DNA of 47,115 nt. It comes from a virus. Position 1 is the stretch's first letter. Each line of letters begins with the position of its first letter. A program made the translations under genes and the position numbers. The notes under the pieces were generated by a model that was not told the origin of the DNA, ran no database searches, and saw nothing but the letters and a program-made list of their open reading frames with translations. The DNA lies in the IMG/VR virus record IMGVR_UViG_3300020473_000047, positions 1 to 47,115 of that record, one strand, 5' to 3'. This document shows, in pieces, positions 7,763-15,479 of the stretch.

Positions 7763-9636
7763 TGGCAAAAGTTATAACTGATATTACTTTAAAGGATGGA
7801 ACTGATGAAGCAGCATTTATTACTGATGTTACTAGTAATAGTGAAGTTGATTTAAAGAATAGAATGCCAAATACTCCAACTATTGTTGTTCTTAAAGTAG
7901 AGGAGTCATATCTTGATACACTTAGAAGTCATTCTTCAGTTTTAAATGTAGAAGTTCCACCACCTACAAAGTCTATAGTTACATATCCATCTATACCTAG
8001 TAAATATACAGTAACTGGTAGAAGAGTTACTGGATATGAATTTCCATCTGATCGTGCTAGTGTTGATGGGAGAACTTGTCTTTCATTACAACATTATTAT
8101 GATAGTGATTTAATGGTAACGGATGATTATATAGGAATGATGGGTACAGATGGTCAAGCTGATAAAGATGATCATTATAGGTTGACGAATCAAACTTATT
8201 CTAGTAACTATACTGGAAAGCATGTTGATATTATAATTCATGAATCTGGAGATACTGAGGCTTCTGAAAATGGATCGGAGTCGCATCCTGATTTTGATGA
8301 TCCAGATAATACTGGAACGAGTAGATGTATAAAAATGAATTGGCCAGATTTAGAATCTACTCATAATAATCAGGTTACTAACGGAAATATGTGGAATTAT
8401 CATGGGTTGAAGTCTGCTAGTGTTGCAGCTGGGTTAGTTGGTGGTTTGGCAAAAAAAGCAAAGATACGCACAGTTTATAGTAGTACTGAAGATACAGCCA
8501 TTGAAATCTATGATGCTATTAAAGGATGGCATAATGCTAAGGGAAATAATCCATCAACTGGTATTCCTGATCCAACTATTGTTGTTATTGAATGGAGTTA
8601 CTTCAGTACAAACCACGAATATGCAATTAAATGTGAAGATATTGATAGTATTACATATCCAGGAATGACAACTGCTAATCAACCAGGTGGAGGTTGGGGT
8701 AGTGATCTAACTCCATTTGTAGATAGAAATATGATTCCTTTTCAAATGAATGATCCAACGGATAGTTCTTGGCATTGGGTGATCACATTCCCTAGACAAG
8801 ATCAATATAGTTCTTTAAAAACTGCTGTAGATGGTGCAGTAGATGCAGGAGTTGTTTTTGTTACTAGTTATGGTAATGAAGGAGTATTAGGTTGTAAGGA
8901 AGGTCAGAGTGAGTATAATGGTGCTTATTGTACGACTAGTGGAACGACAACTAAGTATTCTTTAGATCCTACTGGAACTAATCTTGCTATAACTAAAACT
9001 ACTACAACAGACACTACTCATTATAAGTTTAGAGATTATGGAACAGGTGGACTTGATAAAACTATAACTTCTGCAGCAGGGCAAAATAGTGAGAAGCATC
9101 CCACTTTAGATAGCTATAGTGGTAGGGGACCAGGTATAGATGTTATAGGTCGTGGTGTTTATACATTTTGTGCTGGTAGGAATTCTGATTCAGTATATCA
9201 AGATGGAAATAAGTGGGGAACATTTGGTGGAAATAGTTGTGGTAATCCAACAACAGCAGGTAGAGCAGCAGTACATATGGAAAAATATTATGTTTTAAAT
9301 GGAGTATGGCCAACACCAGCACAAGTAAAGGATATGCTTAAACGAGAATCAAGACATGATGTAGAATATTATAGTAGTGTTCCAAATTGGGCTAGTGTTC
9401 CTGCTGCATCAGATACTGATATTATTCCAACACAACAAATTTATACTAGTACTGGACATGTTAAACTTAAGCATGGAGAACCACAAGATATTCACCTTAC
9501 AGATAAAGCAGGAACAACGGCTGGTCATGTTTTTTGGAATGCAAAAGGATTTAATAGAGAGAATACTTATAAAAAAAGACCTCTAGAAGGAGTTCTTTAT
9601 CCAAGACCTAGAAAATTTGATATTCCTCGTTCGTAA
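7762..9636 (+). CDS. virion protein with subtilisin-like (S8) peptidase fold
   Basis: A 624-residue protein with the main sequence blocks of peptidase family S8. His214 lies in YHGLKSASVAAG (kexin-type HGTxxAG), oxyanion Asn372 in VVFVTSYGNEG, and Ser492 in GGNSCGNPTTAG (usual GTSxAxP). The SYSGRGPGIDV block near 451-461 matches the conserved SSRGPG strand. The first block reads IIIHESGDTE, with Glu161 where S8 enzymes have Asp. Residues 1-150 may be a propeptide or virion anchor. Genes before it encode virion proteins, so it is probably particle-borne, cleaving itself, neighbours or host surface proteins. The altered triad makes activity uncertain. Confidence 0.75.
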   Translation: MAKVITDITLKDGTDEAAFITDVTSNSEVDLKNRMPNTPTIVVLKVEESYLDTLRSHSSVLNVEVPPPTKSIVTYPSIPSKYTVTGRRVTGYEFPSDRASVDGRTCLSLQHYYDSDLMVTDDYIGMMGTDGQADKDDHYRLTNQTYSSNYTGKHVDIIIHESGDTEASENGSESHPDFDDPDNTGTSRCIKMNWPDLESTHNNQVTNGNMWNYHGLKSASVAAGLVGGLAKKAKIRTVYSSTEDTAIEIYDAIKGWHNAKGNNPSTGIPDPTIVVIEWSYFSTNHEYAIKCEDIDSITYPGMTTANQPGGGWGSDLTPFVDRNMIPFQMNDPTDSSWHWVITFPRQDQYSSLKTAVDGAVDAGVVFVTSYGNEGVLGCKEGQSEYNGAYCTTSGTTTKYSLDPTGTNLAITKTTTTDTTHYKFRDYGTGGLDKTITSAAGQNSEKHPTLDSYSGRGPGIDVIGRGVYTFCAGRNSDSVYQDGNKWGTFGGNSCGNPTTAGRAAVHMEKYYVLNGVWPTPAQVKDMLKRESRHDVEYYSSVPNWASVPAASDTDIIPTQQIYTSTGHVKLKHGEPQDIHLTDKAGTTAGHVFWNAKGFNRENTYKKRPLEGVLYPRPRKFDIPRS

Positions 9637-9646
9637 CATTTGATAC

Positions 9647-9680
9647 TTGACTTTTGCTTAACAATCTGTTACTATAAATA
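9647..9680 (+). promoter_or_regulatory. psbA promoter: sigma70 type overlapping a late motif
   Basis: TTGACT (9647-9652), a 17-base spacer and TACTAT (9670-9675) form a good host-type promoter. TATAAATA (9673-9680), the T4-type late promoter, overlaps the -10 box. psbA could thus be read by host holoenzyme early and by gp55-type holoenzyme late. Confidence 0.7.
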
Positions 9681-9832
9681 AACTGAGATGAGGAATTCCT
9701 CATCTATTACTACTGCCGCTACCGAGACTAGGCAGAATAACAATCCGTCTCTCATCCTACCTGTAGATTTAAGGGTACTACAGGAAAATAAGTTTCGCTG
9801 ACTCCCTATCAGCCCTACTTAAAGTTGGACTA
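9681..9832 (+). promoter_or_regulatory. structured psbA 5' leader
   Basis: About 150 untranslated bases precede psbA. They contain a perfect 20-base palindrome centred on GGAATTCC (9686-9705), right at the expected transcript start, and a second stem-loop of CCTGTAG (9760-9766) with CTACAGG (9778-9784). No reading frame was seen. The leader may affect mRNA stability or light-dependent translation as in host psbA. That role is inference. Confidence 0.5.
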
Positions 9833-10915
9833 ATGACAACTCTTCAAAAAAGAGAGAGCTCATTACTTGCAGGATGGCCGCAGTTTTGTGAGTGGGTAAC
9901 ATCAACCGAGAATAGAATCTATGTTGGTTGGTTCGGGGTTTTAATGATCCCATGTTTACTTGCTGCAACAACTTGCTTCATCATAGCATTTATTGCTGCT
10001 CCTCCCGTCGATATTGACGGAATCCGTGAACCTGTTGCAGGTTCTTTCATGTATGGAAACAACATCATCTCTGGTGCTGTAGTTCCATCTTCCAATGCTA
10101 TTGGACTTCACTTCTATCCTATCTGGGAAGCTGCTTCCTTAGATGAATGGTTGTATAATGGAGGCCCATATCAGTTGGTAATCTTCCACTTCCTTATTGG
10201 AATCTCTGCTTACATGGGCAGACAGTGGGAACTATCATATCGCTTAGGTATGAGACCTTGGATCTGTGTTGCATATTCTGCACCTGTATCTGCTGCTTTT
10301 GCTGTATTCTTAGTTTATCCTTTCGGACAGGGATCTTTCTCTGACGGAATGCCACTTGGAATATCTGGTACGTTTAACTTCATGTTCGTATTCCAAGCAG
10401 AACATAATATCCTAATGCATCCATTCCATATGGCAGGTGTTGCAGGTATGTTCGGTGGTGCTTTATTCAGTGCTATGCACGGTTCACTTGTTACTTCTTC
10501 TCTAATTAGAGAAACAACAGAAAATGAATCACTTAACTATGGATATAAGTTCGGACAAGAAGAAGAGACATACAACATTGTGGCTGCTCATGGCTACTTT
10601 GGTCGTCTTATCTTCCAGTACGCTAGTTTCAACAACTCACGTTCACTGCACTTCTTCCTTGCCTCATGGCCTGTGGTCTGTGTGTGGTTAACTTCAATGG
10701 GTATCTGTACGATGGCATTCAACCTTAATGGTTTCAATTTCAACCAGTCAGTCGTAGACGCATCTGGTAAGGTTGTTCCTACTTGGGGTGATGTTCTTAA
10801 CAGAGCAAACTTGGGAATGGAGGTAATGCACGAGAGAAATGCTCACAACTTCCCTCTAGACTTAGCAGCTGCTGAGACTAGTGAAGTTGCACTCGTTGCT
10901 CCTTCTATCGGTTAA
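9833..10915 (+). CDS. psbA: photosystem II reaction centre protein D1
   Basis: A full-length 360-residue D1 protein. It is the core subunit of photosystem II in the thylakoid membrane and carries the electron-transfer cofactors and the manganese cluster. Numbering is one higher than usual. Tyr162 (YPFGQG) is TyrZ, Asp171 and the C-terminal Asp343/Ala345 (LDLA, the processing site) serve the Mn cluster, and His199 binds chlorophyll. Gln131 (GRQWELSY) marks the low-light D1:1 form. Five membrane helices are present. Phage copies are known to replace the rapidly lost host D1. The gene has its own promoter, leader and terminator, and its codon use looks more GC-rich than the neighbours, fitting a host-derived cassette. 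Confidence 0.99.
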   Translation: MTTLQKRESSLLAGWPQFCEWVTSTENRIYVGWFGVLMIPCLLAATTCFIIAFIAAPPVDIDGIREPVAGSFMYGNNIISGAVVPSSNAIGLHFYPIWEAASLDEWLYNGGPYQLVIFHFLIGISAYMGRQWELSYRLGMRPWICVAYSAPVSAAFAVFLVYPFGQGSFSDGMPLGISGTFNFMFVFQAEHNILMHPFHMAGVAGMFGGALFSAMHGSLVTSSLIRETTENESLNYGYKFGQEEETYNIVAAHGYFGRLIFQYASFNNSRSLHFFLASWPVVCVWLTSMGICTMAFNLNGFNFNQSVVDASGKVVPTWGDVLNRANLGMEVMHERNAHNFPLDLAAAETSEVALVAPSIG

Positions 10916-10932
10916 TATCTAATCGTTTTATC

Positions 10933-10966
10933 AAAGACCTCTACATACTGTAGGGGTCTTTTTTTT
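10933..10966 (+). terminator. rho-independent terminator of psbA
   Basis: A 13-bp stem (10933-10945 with 10949-10961, one G-T wobble) and a 3-base loop are followed by a run of T to 10966. It stands 17 bases after the psbA stop, isolating psbA as a single-gene unit. Confidence 0.9.
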
Positions 10967-11299
10967 ATGGATTTAGATGACCAGTTAGAAACTCAACATT
11001 TATTTCTTGTTACTAGAATGTGTAGAGTTTGTGGTAAAGATAAAAATTTAATATCTGATTTTTACTTATCACGTAAAGATCGTACTCTTGCTTCATCATA
11101 TGCATATGAATGTAAGGAATGTACATCTAAGAGGGTGAAATCATATGAAAAAAGATATAGTTTAGGAACTTGTATTATCTGTAAGAAAAATAATATAAAA
11201 GTAAATGGAGATCTATGTAAGAAATGTGATAAATTAATTAAGTATGATATTGACACACTACATAATGCTATGATATACTTAAAAAAATCTAAATCATAA
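10967..11299 (+). CDS. four-CxxC zinc-ribbon protein, possible endonuclease VII relative
   Basis: A 110-residue protein with four CxxC pairs (Cys19/22, 49/52, 69/72, 84/87), enough for two zinc ribbons. The first half (CRVCGKDK...F...CKEC) resembles the zinc-binding part of T4 endonuclease VII/HNH-type phage proteins, but no catalytic HNH residues were found. The first ATG sits directly after the T-run of the psbA terminator, leaving no room for a separate leader. Met18 (11018), just before the first CxxC, is a reasonable alternative start. Its stop overlaps the next ATG (TAATG). Confidence 0.62.
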   Translation: MDLDDQLETQHLFLVTRMCRVCGKDKNLISDFYLSRKDRTLASSYAYECKECTSKRVKSYEKRYSLGTCIICKKNNIKVNGDLCKKCDKLIKYDIDTLHNAMIYLKKSKS

Positions 11300-11598
11300 T
11301 GTCTAAGATAGATACTCAAGGAATGAGTGGACCAGTTGATCCCAACTATAAGGGACCAATAAAGGTACAACCTCATAAACCTGCTGTGGTTACACCTCGT
11401 AGGATGTTTACTAATACAGAGGTTAAAGAGTTAAAGATACTTATTAATGAAGTATTAGATGAAAGAGAGCATAAGAAGAGATGTAAAGGAGCATACGATC
11501 ATATTAAAGAATTACCTCCATCATATTTTGATACAGAACATTTTAAATATTATGTTGGAGAGGAAGAACCAGCCTATAAAGATTGGAGTCAAGACTAA
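11299..11598 (+). CDS. conserved hypothetical protein
   Basis: A 99-residue protein of no recognised family. It has a Pro-rich N-terminus (GPVDPNYKGPIKVQPHKP), a central helix (FTNTEVKELKILINEVLDER) that may be amphipathic, and an aromatic/acidic C-terminus with one cysteine. No membrane segment. It overlaps the zinc-ribbon gene before and purC after by one base at each end, so it is probably co-translated with them. Confidence 0.6.
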   Translation: MSKIDTQGMSGPVDPNYKGPIKVQPHKPAVVTPRRMFTNTEVKELKILINEVLDEREHKKRCKGAYDHIKELPPSYFDTEHFKYYVGEEEPAYKDWSQD

Positions 11599-12359
11599 TG
11601 AGTGGGGATAGTAAAGAACAACCAAATCTTTTTTATACAAAAGTACCTCAGACTGAAGCACATGATCTTTTATTACTTCAAGGTAAAGTAAAATCTGTTT
11701 ATAGTATTGCTGATGAACCTGAGAGAGTATATGTACATTTCCATGATAAAGTAACTGCTGGTAATGGTAGAAGGATAGATTTTCCTGAAGATAAAGGTAA
11801 GACTTGTTGCCTTATATCAGCACTTCTTTTTGAACACATGGAGAAGAGAGGAATCAGAACACATTATATTGATTGTCCAAATTTGGATACATTACTTTGT
11901 AAAAAATTGACTATTGTACCAGTAGAAGTTATAATTAGAAATATCGCTGCTGGTAGTATAGTCAAGGACACTACTATTCCAGAGGGACAATTAATTAATC
12001 CTCCTATAGTTGAATACTTCTTAAAGGATGATGAAAAAGATGATCCATTACTTACACATGACCGTGTTAGATTAATGGGTATTGATCCTGAACCTATGAA
12101 GGAGGTAGCACTTGAAGTAAATTCATATCTTCAAATGTTATTCACACTTATGGGTATTGATCTTGTAGATTTTAAATTGGAATTTGGTTATGATTCTCAT
12201 GGCGATTTATTCTTGGCTGATGAACTATCACCTGACAACATGCGACTCTGGAAAAAGGGTACGAAGGAAAGATTTGATAAAGATCTGTTCCGAAAAGATG
12301 AGGGAGATATAGTGGAAGCCTATAAATATATTTTAACCAATCTAAGGAAATTTGTATAA
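11598..12359 (+). CDS. purC: SAICAR synthetase (purine biosynthesis)
   Basis: A 253-residue phosphoribosylaminoimidazole-succinocarboxamide synthase, joining CAIR and aspartate with ATP in purine synthesis. Recognisable blocks are the ATP-binding LLLQGKVKSVYSI near the N-terminus, VEVIIRNIAAGSIVK in the middle and LVDFKLEFG / LADELSPDNMR near the end. The length fits the bacterial enzyme. The ATG at the TAATG junction was chosen over an upstream TTG. Purine enzymes are common auxiliary genes in cyanophages and supply nucleotides for phage DNA. It acts in the host cytoplasm. Confidence 0.95.
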   Translation: MSGDSKEQPNLFYTKVPQTEAHDLLLLQGKVKSVYSIADEPERVYVHFHDKVTAGNGRRIDFPEDKGKTCCLISALLFEHMEKRGIRTHYIDCPNLDTLLCKKLTIVPVEVIIRNIAAGSIVKDTTIPEGQLINPPIVEYFLKDDEKDDPLLTHDRVRLMGIDPEPMKEVALEVNSYLQMLFTLMGIDLVDFKLEFGYDSHGDLFLADELSPDNMRLWKKGTKERFDKDLFRKDEGDIVEAYKYILTNLRKFV

Positions 12360-12529
12360 TGGAAGATAATCCTTTTTGGGGTGAACCAACTCCTACTGAT
12401 CTGTGGGATGATATGAAAAAACTTGATGCTCTTTATGAAAAACTTGATTGGGATCATAGAGATTACTTAGAGTTTGGAATTGAAGGTAATCATATTACTA
12501 TCAGGAATAGATCACGAGAAGGTAGATAA
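12359..12529 (+). CDS. small acidic hypothetical protein
   Basis: A 56-residue protein starting in a TAATG overlap with purC. It is rich in Asp, Glu and Trp (FWGEPTPTDLWDDMKKLDAL) and ends in a basic stretch (RNRSREGR). No family recognised and no membrane segment. The tight coupling supports it being a real gene. Confidence 0.55.
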   Translation: MEDNPFWGEPTPTDLWDDMKKLDALYEKLDWDHRDYLEFGIEGNHITIRNRSREGR

Positions 12530-12542
12530 CAATGATTCGTAT

Positions 12543-12550
12543 AATAAATA
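12543..12550 (+). promoter_or_regulatory. late promoter-like AATAAATA before ferredoxin
   Basis: AATAAATA stands 22 bases before the ferredoxin ATG in a 43-base gap. One mismatch to the T4 late consensus. Confidence 0.5.
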
Positions 12551-12572
12551 ACATCGCCTAGAGATATTAAAA

Positions 12573-12869
12573 ATGGCTTCTTATACCGTTACTGTTATAG
12601 ATGCAGAAGGAGAAAAGACTACCTTCCAATGTGATGAAGGTACTACAATTTTAGATCAAGCAGAGGAAGAAGGTGCTGATGCTCCTTACTCTTGTCGTGC
12701 TGGTGCTTGTTCTTCTTGTGCAGGTAAACTTTTAGAGGGTACTGTTAATCAGGAAGACCAATCATTCTTAGATGAAGATCAATTAGAAGCAGGTTATTGT
12801 TTGACTTGTGTTTCATACCCTACTTCTGATTGCGTGATACAATTAGGTGAAGAGGAGAATTTATATTGA
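12573..12869 (+). CDS. petF: plant-type [2Fe-2S] ferredoxin
   Basis: A 98-residue ferredoxin with the four cluster ligands Cys41, Cys46, Cys49 and Cys79 in [11 protein letters not shown] and YCLTCVSYP. The length and the acidic surface match photosynthetic PetF. It carries electrons from photosystem I to reductases in the host cytoplasm. In phages it may feed bilin synthesis, ribonucleotide reduction or other phage-directed reactions. No bilin reductase gene is in the window. It overlaps the next frame by four bases. Confidence 0.97.
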   Translation: MASYTVTVIDAEGEKTTFQCDEGTTILDQAEEEGADAPYSCRAGACSSCAGKLLEGTVNQEDQSFLDEDQLEAGYCLTCVSYPTSDCVIQLGEEENLY

Positions 12870-13102
12870 ACAAACCTTATGATGACTCCAATTGGAGAGA
12901 AGAATACAAGGCATATACTAGCAACAAAAAGTATCTTGAATTACTTGAGAATGGACCTAAGAGTCTATCTCAGTCATGGATACTAGGTGCATTGTATAAT
13001 CAATGGAAAAAGATGAAGGGATATAAAGATCCTGAACCACCTGATTGTTCATCTTCTCTTAAGGAATGGGAAGAAAGTGTGAAAAAATATGAGGAACAAT
13101 AA
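12866..13102 (+). CDS. conserved small hypothetical protein (TTG start)
   Basis: A 78-residue hydrophilic protein ([17 protein letters not shown]...) with helical character and the segment [20 protein letters not shown]. No in-frame ATG is near the start. TTG overlaps the ferredoxin stop (TTGA) and is preceded by AGAGGAGAA, a good ribosome site. Function unknown. The coupling to petF suggests joint expression but not necessarily a joint role. Confidence 0.6.
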   Translation: MNKPYDDSNWREEYKAYTSNKKYLELLENGPKSLSQSWILGALYNQWKKMKGYKDPEPPDCSSSLKEWEESVKKYEEQ

Positions 13103-13105
13103 ATA
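13098..13105 (+). promoter_or_regulatory. late promoter-like AATAAATA before HNH gene
   Basis: AATAAATA overlaps the stop codon of the preceding gene and stands 20 bases before the HNH start. One mismatch to consensus. Confidence 0.45.
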
Positions 13106-13125
13106 ATCGTAAGTCGCAAGCACTT

Positions 13126-13497
13126 ATGGAAATCTTATCTTCTCCTAAACAGTATCTGTTTAACCTTTACACAACAAGTTCAGCAGAAGCAACAAGATTA
13201 TGGAGGAGAACGATAAGAGAAAGATGGAATTATAAGTGTGCTTATTGTGGGTCGGAAGAAAATATTACGATAGATCATGTATTAGCGAGATCAAAAGGTG
13301 GGAAGGATACTACCAAAAATATGGTATGTTGTTGCCATTCTTGTAATCATAATAAAGGACATCAACCTTGGAAAGATTGGTATTTTTCACAGGAGTTTTT
13401 TGATATTGATAGGTATGAAAGGATAAAGGAATGGATGAAACCTGATCCACCAATCAATTTATTTGCTTATCGTCCAAATCGGAATAATGTTACTTGA
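13126..13497 (+). CDS. HNH endonuclease
   Basis: A 123-residue HNH nuclease. Zinc pairs are Cys38/Cys41 (CAYC) and Cys70/Cys73. Between them lie Asp50-His51 (ITIDHVLARSKGG), Asn65 and the closing HSCNHNKG (His75), so the full beta-beta-alpha metal motif is present. This class cuts DNA with a single metal ion. Free-standing HNH genes in T4-like phages are often homing endonucleases, while others take part in DNA packaging or repair. It lies at the left edge of the fibre array and may promote recombination there. That is inference. Confidence 0.85.
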   Translation: MEILSSPKQYLFNLYTTSSAEATRLWRRTIRERWNYKCAYCGSEENITIDHVLARSKGGKDTTKNMVCCCHSCNHNKGHQPWKDWYFSQEFFDIDRYERIKEWMKPDPPINLFAYRPNRNNVT

Positions 13498-13504
13498 ATA
13501 AATA
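13497..13504 (+). promoter_or_regulatory. late promoter-like AATAAATA before first fibre gene
   Basis: AATAAATA overlaps the HNH stop region, 51 bases before the fibre ATG. A perfect 16-base palindrome centred on GTATATAC (13512-13527) follows eight bases later and could be an operator or an early RNA hairpin. Confidence 0.45.
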
Positions 13505-13555
13505 AAGAATGAACAGTATATACTGTTTTCTTCTGGTACATACCGAATGAGATAA

Positions 13556-15460
13556 ATGGCGACACCATATAGATTTAAACGGTCTGCTATTGCGGGTAAG
13601 AGACCTGCATTATCAGACTTAGAGTTAGGAGAGATAGCTCTCAACACTTATGATGGAAAATTATATGCAGAAAGAGAAACTAATGGTGTTGGTATAGCTG
13701 ATACGGTTGCATTACTCAATCCTTGGGAAGAGACATATGGTGGAGGATCAATTGAATATGTTGGTACTGTAACTGCTACAACATATACAGGTGATCAAGT
13801 TATAGGAACTCCAGCAGGTGGATTTAAATCAGGAGCATTTACAATTAACGCTACTGATCATACGAAGGATAGTATAAATGATTTAAATAATATTCTTGGA
13901 AAGTTGGTTCCTGATCCACCAGATACTATTGATGGTGTAACTTTAGAAATTGATACTACTACTTTACCAGCAGTACCAAATGCTACAACTACTGTAAGAG
14001 GACTCTGTGCTGGATTTACCCCTGTAAATAATACAGGTGGTTCTGCACCATCAGCAGGAAGTGAATATTGGAGGAATAATGATAATACTATAACGACTGC
14101 ATGGTTAACAGAATATGGACCAGGAGATTCTGGAACTGTTAAGGGATTTATTAATGCTGTTGGTGTAGGAACAACTACTTTATCAACAGGAACTAATGAT
14201 GGAACATATGATACATTAGTAATAGCAAATAATGAAGATGCATCTAATTCCACAAGAAATACTGGAATTACATCTCAATTCTATCAGATTTATGATACTA
14301 GGTTATTAAATTCACCTTGTCTTGATGGATATAATAAAGTAAAGATTCAACAGGACTCTAGTAATACTACTGATCTATATTGGTATGAGGATCCAAGTAC
14401 GGTAGGTGTTCCTGATATAACCTTTGGTACTGTATCTGTACCTGGATCACCAACATTATCATATTCATCATATGTTCCTCATTACACTGAGGCAGCAGGT
14501 AATGCATTTAGTTACGTTGTAAGTGTAGAGAATGCTACTGGTGATATGTATTATCGTGCTACTGGAACTAGTGCTAATAAACTTCTTTGGTCTGAATCAC
14601 AGACAACGGGATTTACTGCTGGTGGTACTAAATTATTCAATCAGTTTAGTGGTGGTACTCATCCTCCTGCTAGAAATTTTGGTGTTGGTACTCCTGTAAC
14701 TTGTACTGTTTCACATACTCCTAGAAATATACACGCTACTATTACATCTAATCATTTTAATAGATGGGATGTTTGGACACCTTATGGTGCAGATCAGAAT
14801 GAGAGAGTAACACTAAGTGAAGCAGTCAACATTATGGGTACGACTGCTGACTATACTAATAATGTTGATGAAGATGCTATTGAGTGTACTGTTGGTAGTT
14901 TAACTGGTGGTTCTGCTACCAGAGTTAAAGCAGGAGCAACTGGTGATACACCGACTGCTACTTATGTTACTTGGGATGGTAATGCATCAGGAACCCCTGC
15001 TGTATATGAATCCATTGTAAGAGGTGGTGATCTACGTCACGATGAGACAAATTATTCTACTGGGTATCTACCAGCTGGACCTAATTTATCATCTGGTAGA
15101 AGTGGAAGTCAATATTTCCAATTCCAATTTATACAGGCATCTATTTCACAGTTTAATATTTCTTATACAGGAGCATTAGCAGGATGTTGGGTATGTATGC
15201 CTGATAATTCTACTTGGACTACTGGATTATCTGCTACTAATGGTTGGGCAAATATGTTTGCTTCATATGCTGGTGCTGGTGTTCCCAATAATGCCAATCC
15301 TGGATGTGCTACTGGTGGTGTAATGGATACTAATGGTGGTACATTCACTTGTACATTCGGTACTGAATCATCTTCTAATGATAGTAATAATAGAGTTTTG
15401 ATTAGATTCAAATTAACTAGTGGAAATTCCATTAGTGATATTTCATTATCAGATACATAA
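13556..15460 (+). CDS. tail-fibre-like virion protein with conserved N-terminal motif
   Basis: A 634-residue structural protein. The N-terminal 40 residues (RFKRSAIAGKRPALSDLELG, then EIALNTYDGKLY) match the short N-terminal motif of many phage tail fibres and the Mtd-type tropism proteins, which attaches the fibre to its partner. The rest is Gly/Ser/Thr-rich beta structure without catalytic motifs, with an aromatic-rich C-terminal domain likely to form the tip. It opens the fibre array. It lacks the 177-nt module shared by later fibres. Confidence 0.78.
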   Translation: MATPYRFKRSAIAGKRPALSDLELGEIALNTYDGKLYAERETNGVGIADTVALLNPWEETYGGGSIEYVGTVTATTYTGDQVIGTPAGGFKSGAFTINATDHTKDSINDLNNILGKLVPDPPDTIDGVTLEIDTTTLPAVPNATTTVRGLCAGFTPVNNTGGSAPSAGSEYWRNNDNTITTAWLTEYGPGDSGTVKGFINAVGVGTTTLSTGTNDGTYDTLVIANNEDASNSTRNTGITSQFYQIYDTRLLNSPCLDGYNKVKIQQDSSNTTDLYWYEDPSTVGVPDITFGTVSVPGSPTLSYSSYVPHYTEAAGNAFSYVVSVENATGDMYYRATGTSANKLLWSESQTTGFTAGGTKLFNQFSGGTHPPARNFGVGTPVTCTVSHTPRNIHATITSNHFNRWDVWTPYGADQNERVTLSEAVNIMGTTADYTNNVDEDAIECTVGSLTGGSATRVKAGATGDTPTATYVTWDGNASGTPAVYESIVRGGDLRHDETNYSTGYLPAGPNLSSGRSGSQYFQFQFIQASISQFNISYTGALAGCWVCMPDNSTWTTGLSATNGWANMFASYAGAGVPNNANPGCATGGVMDTNGGTFTCTFGTESSSNDSNNRVLIRFKLTSGNSISDISLSDT

Positions 15461-15479
15461 TATAGGAGAGGTAAATTAA

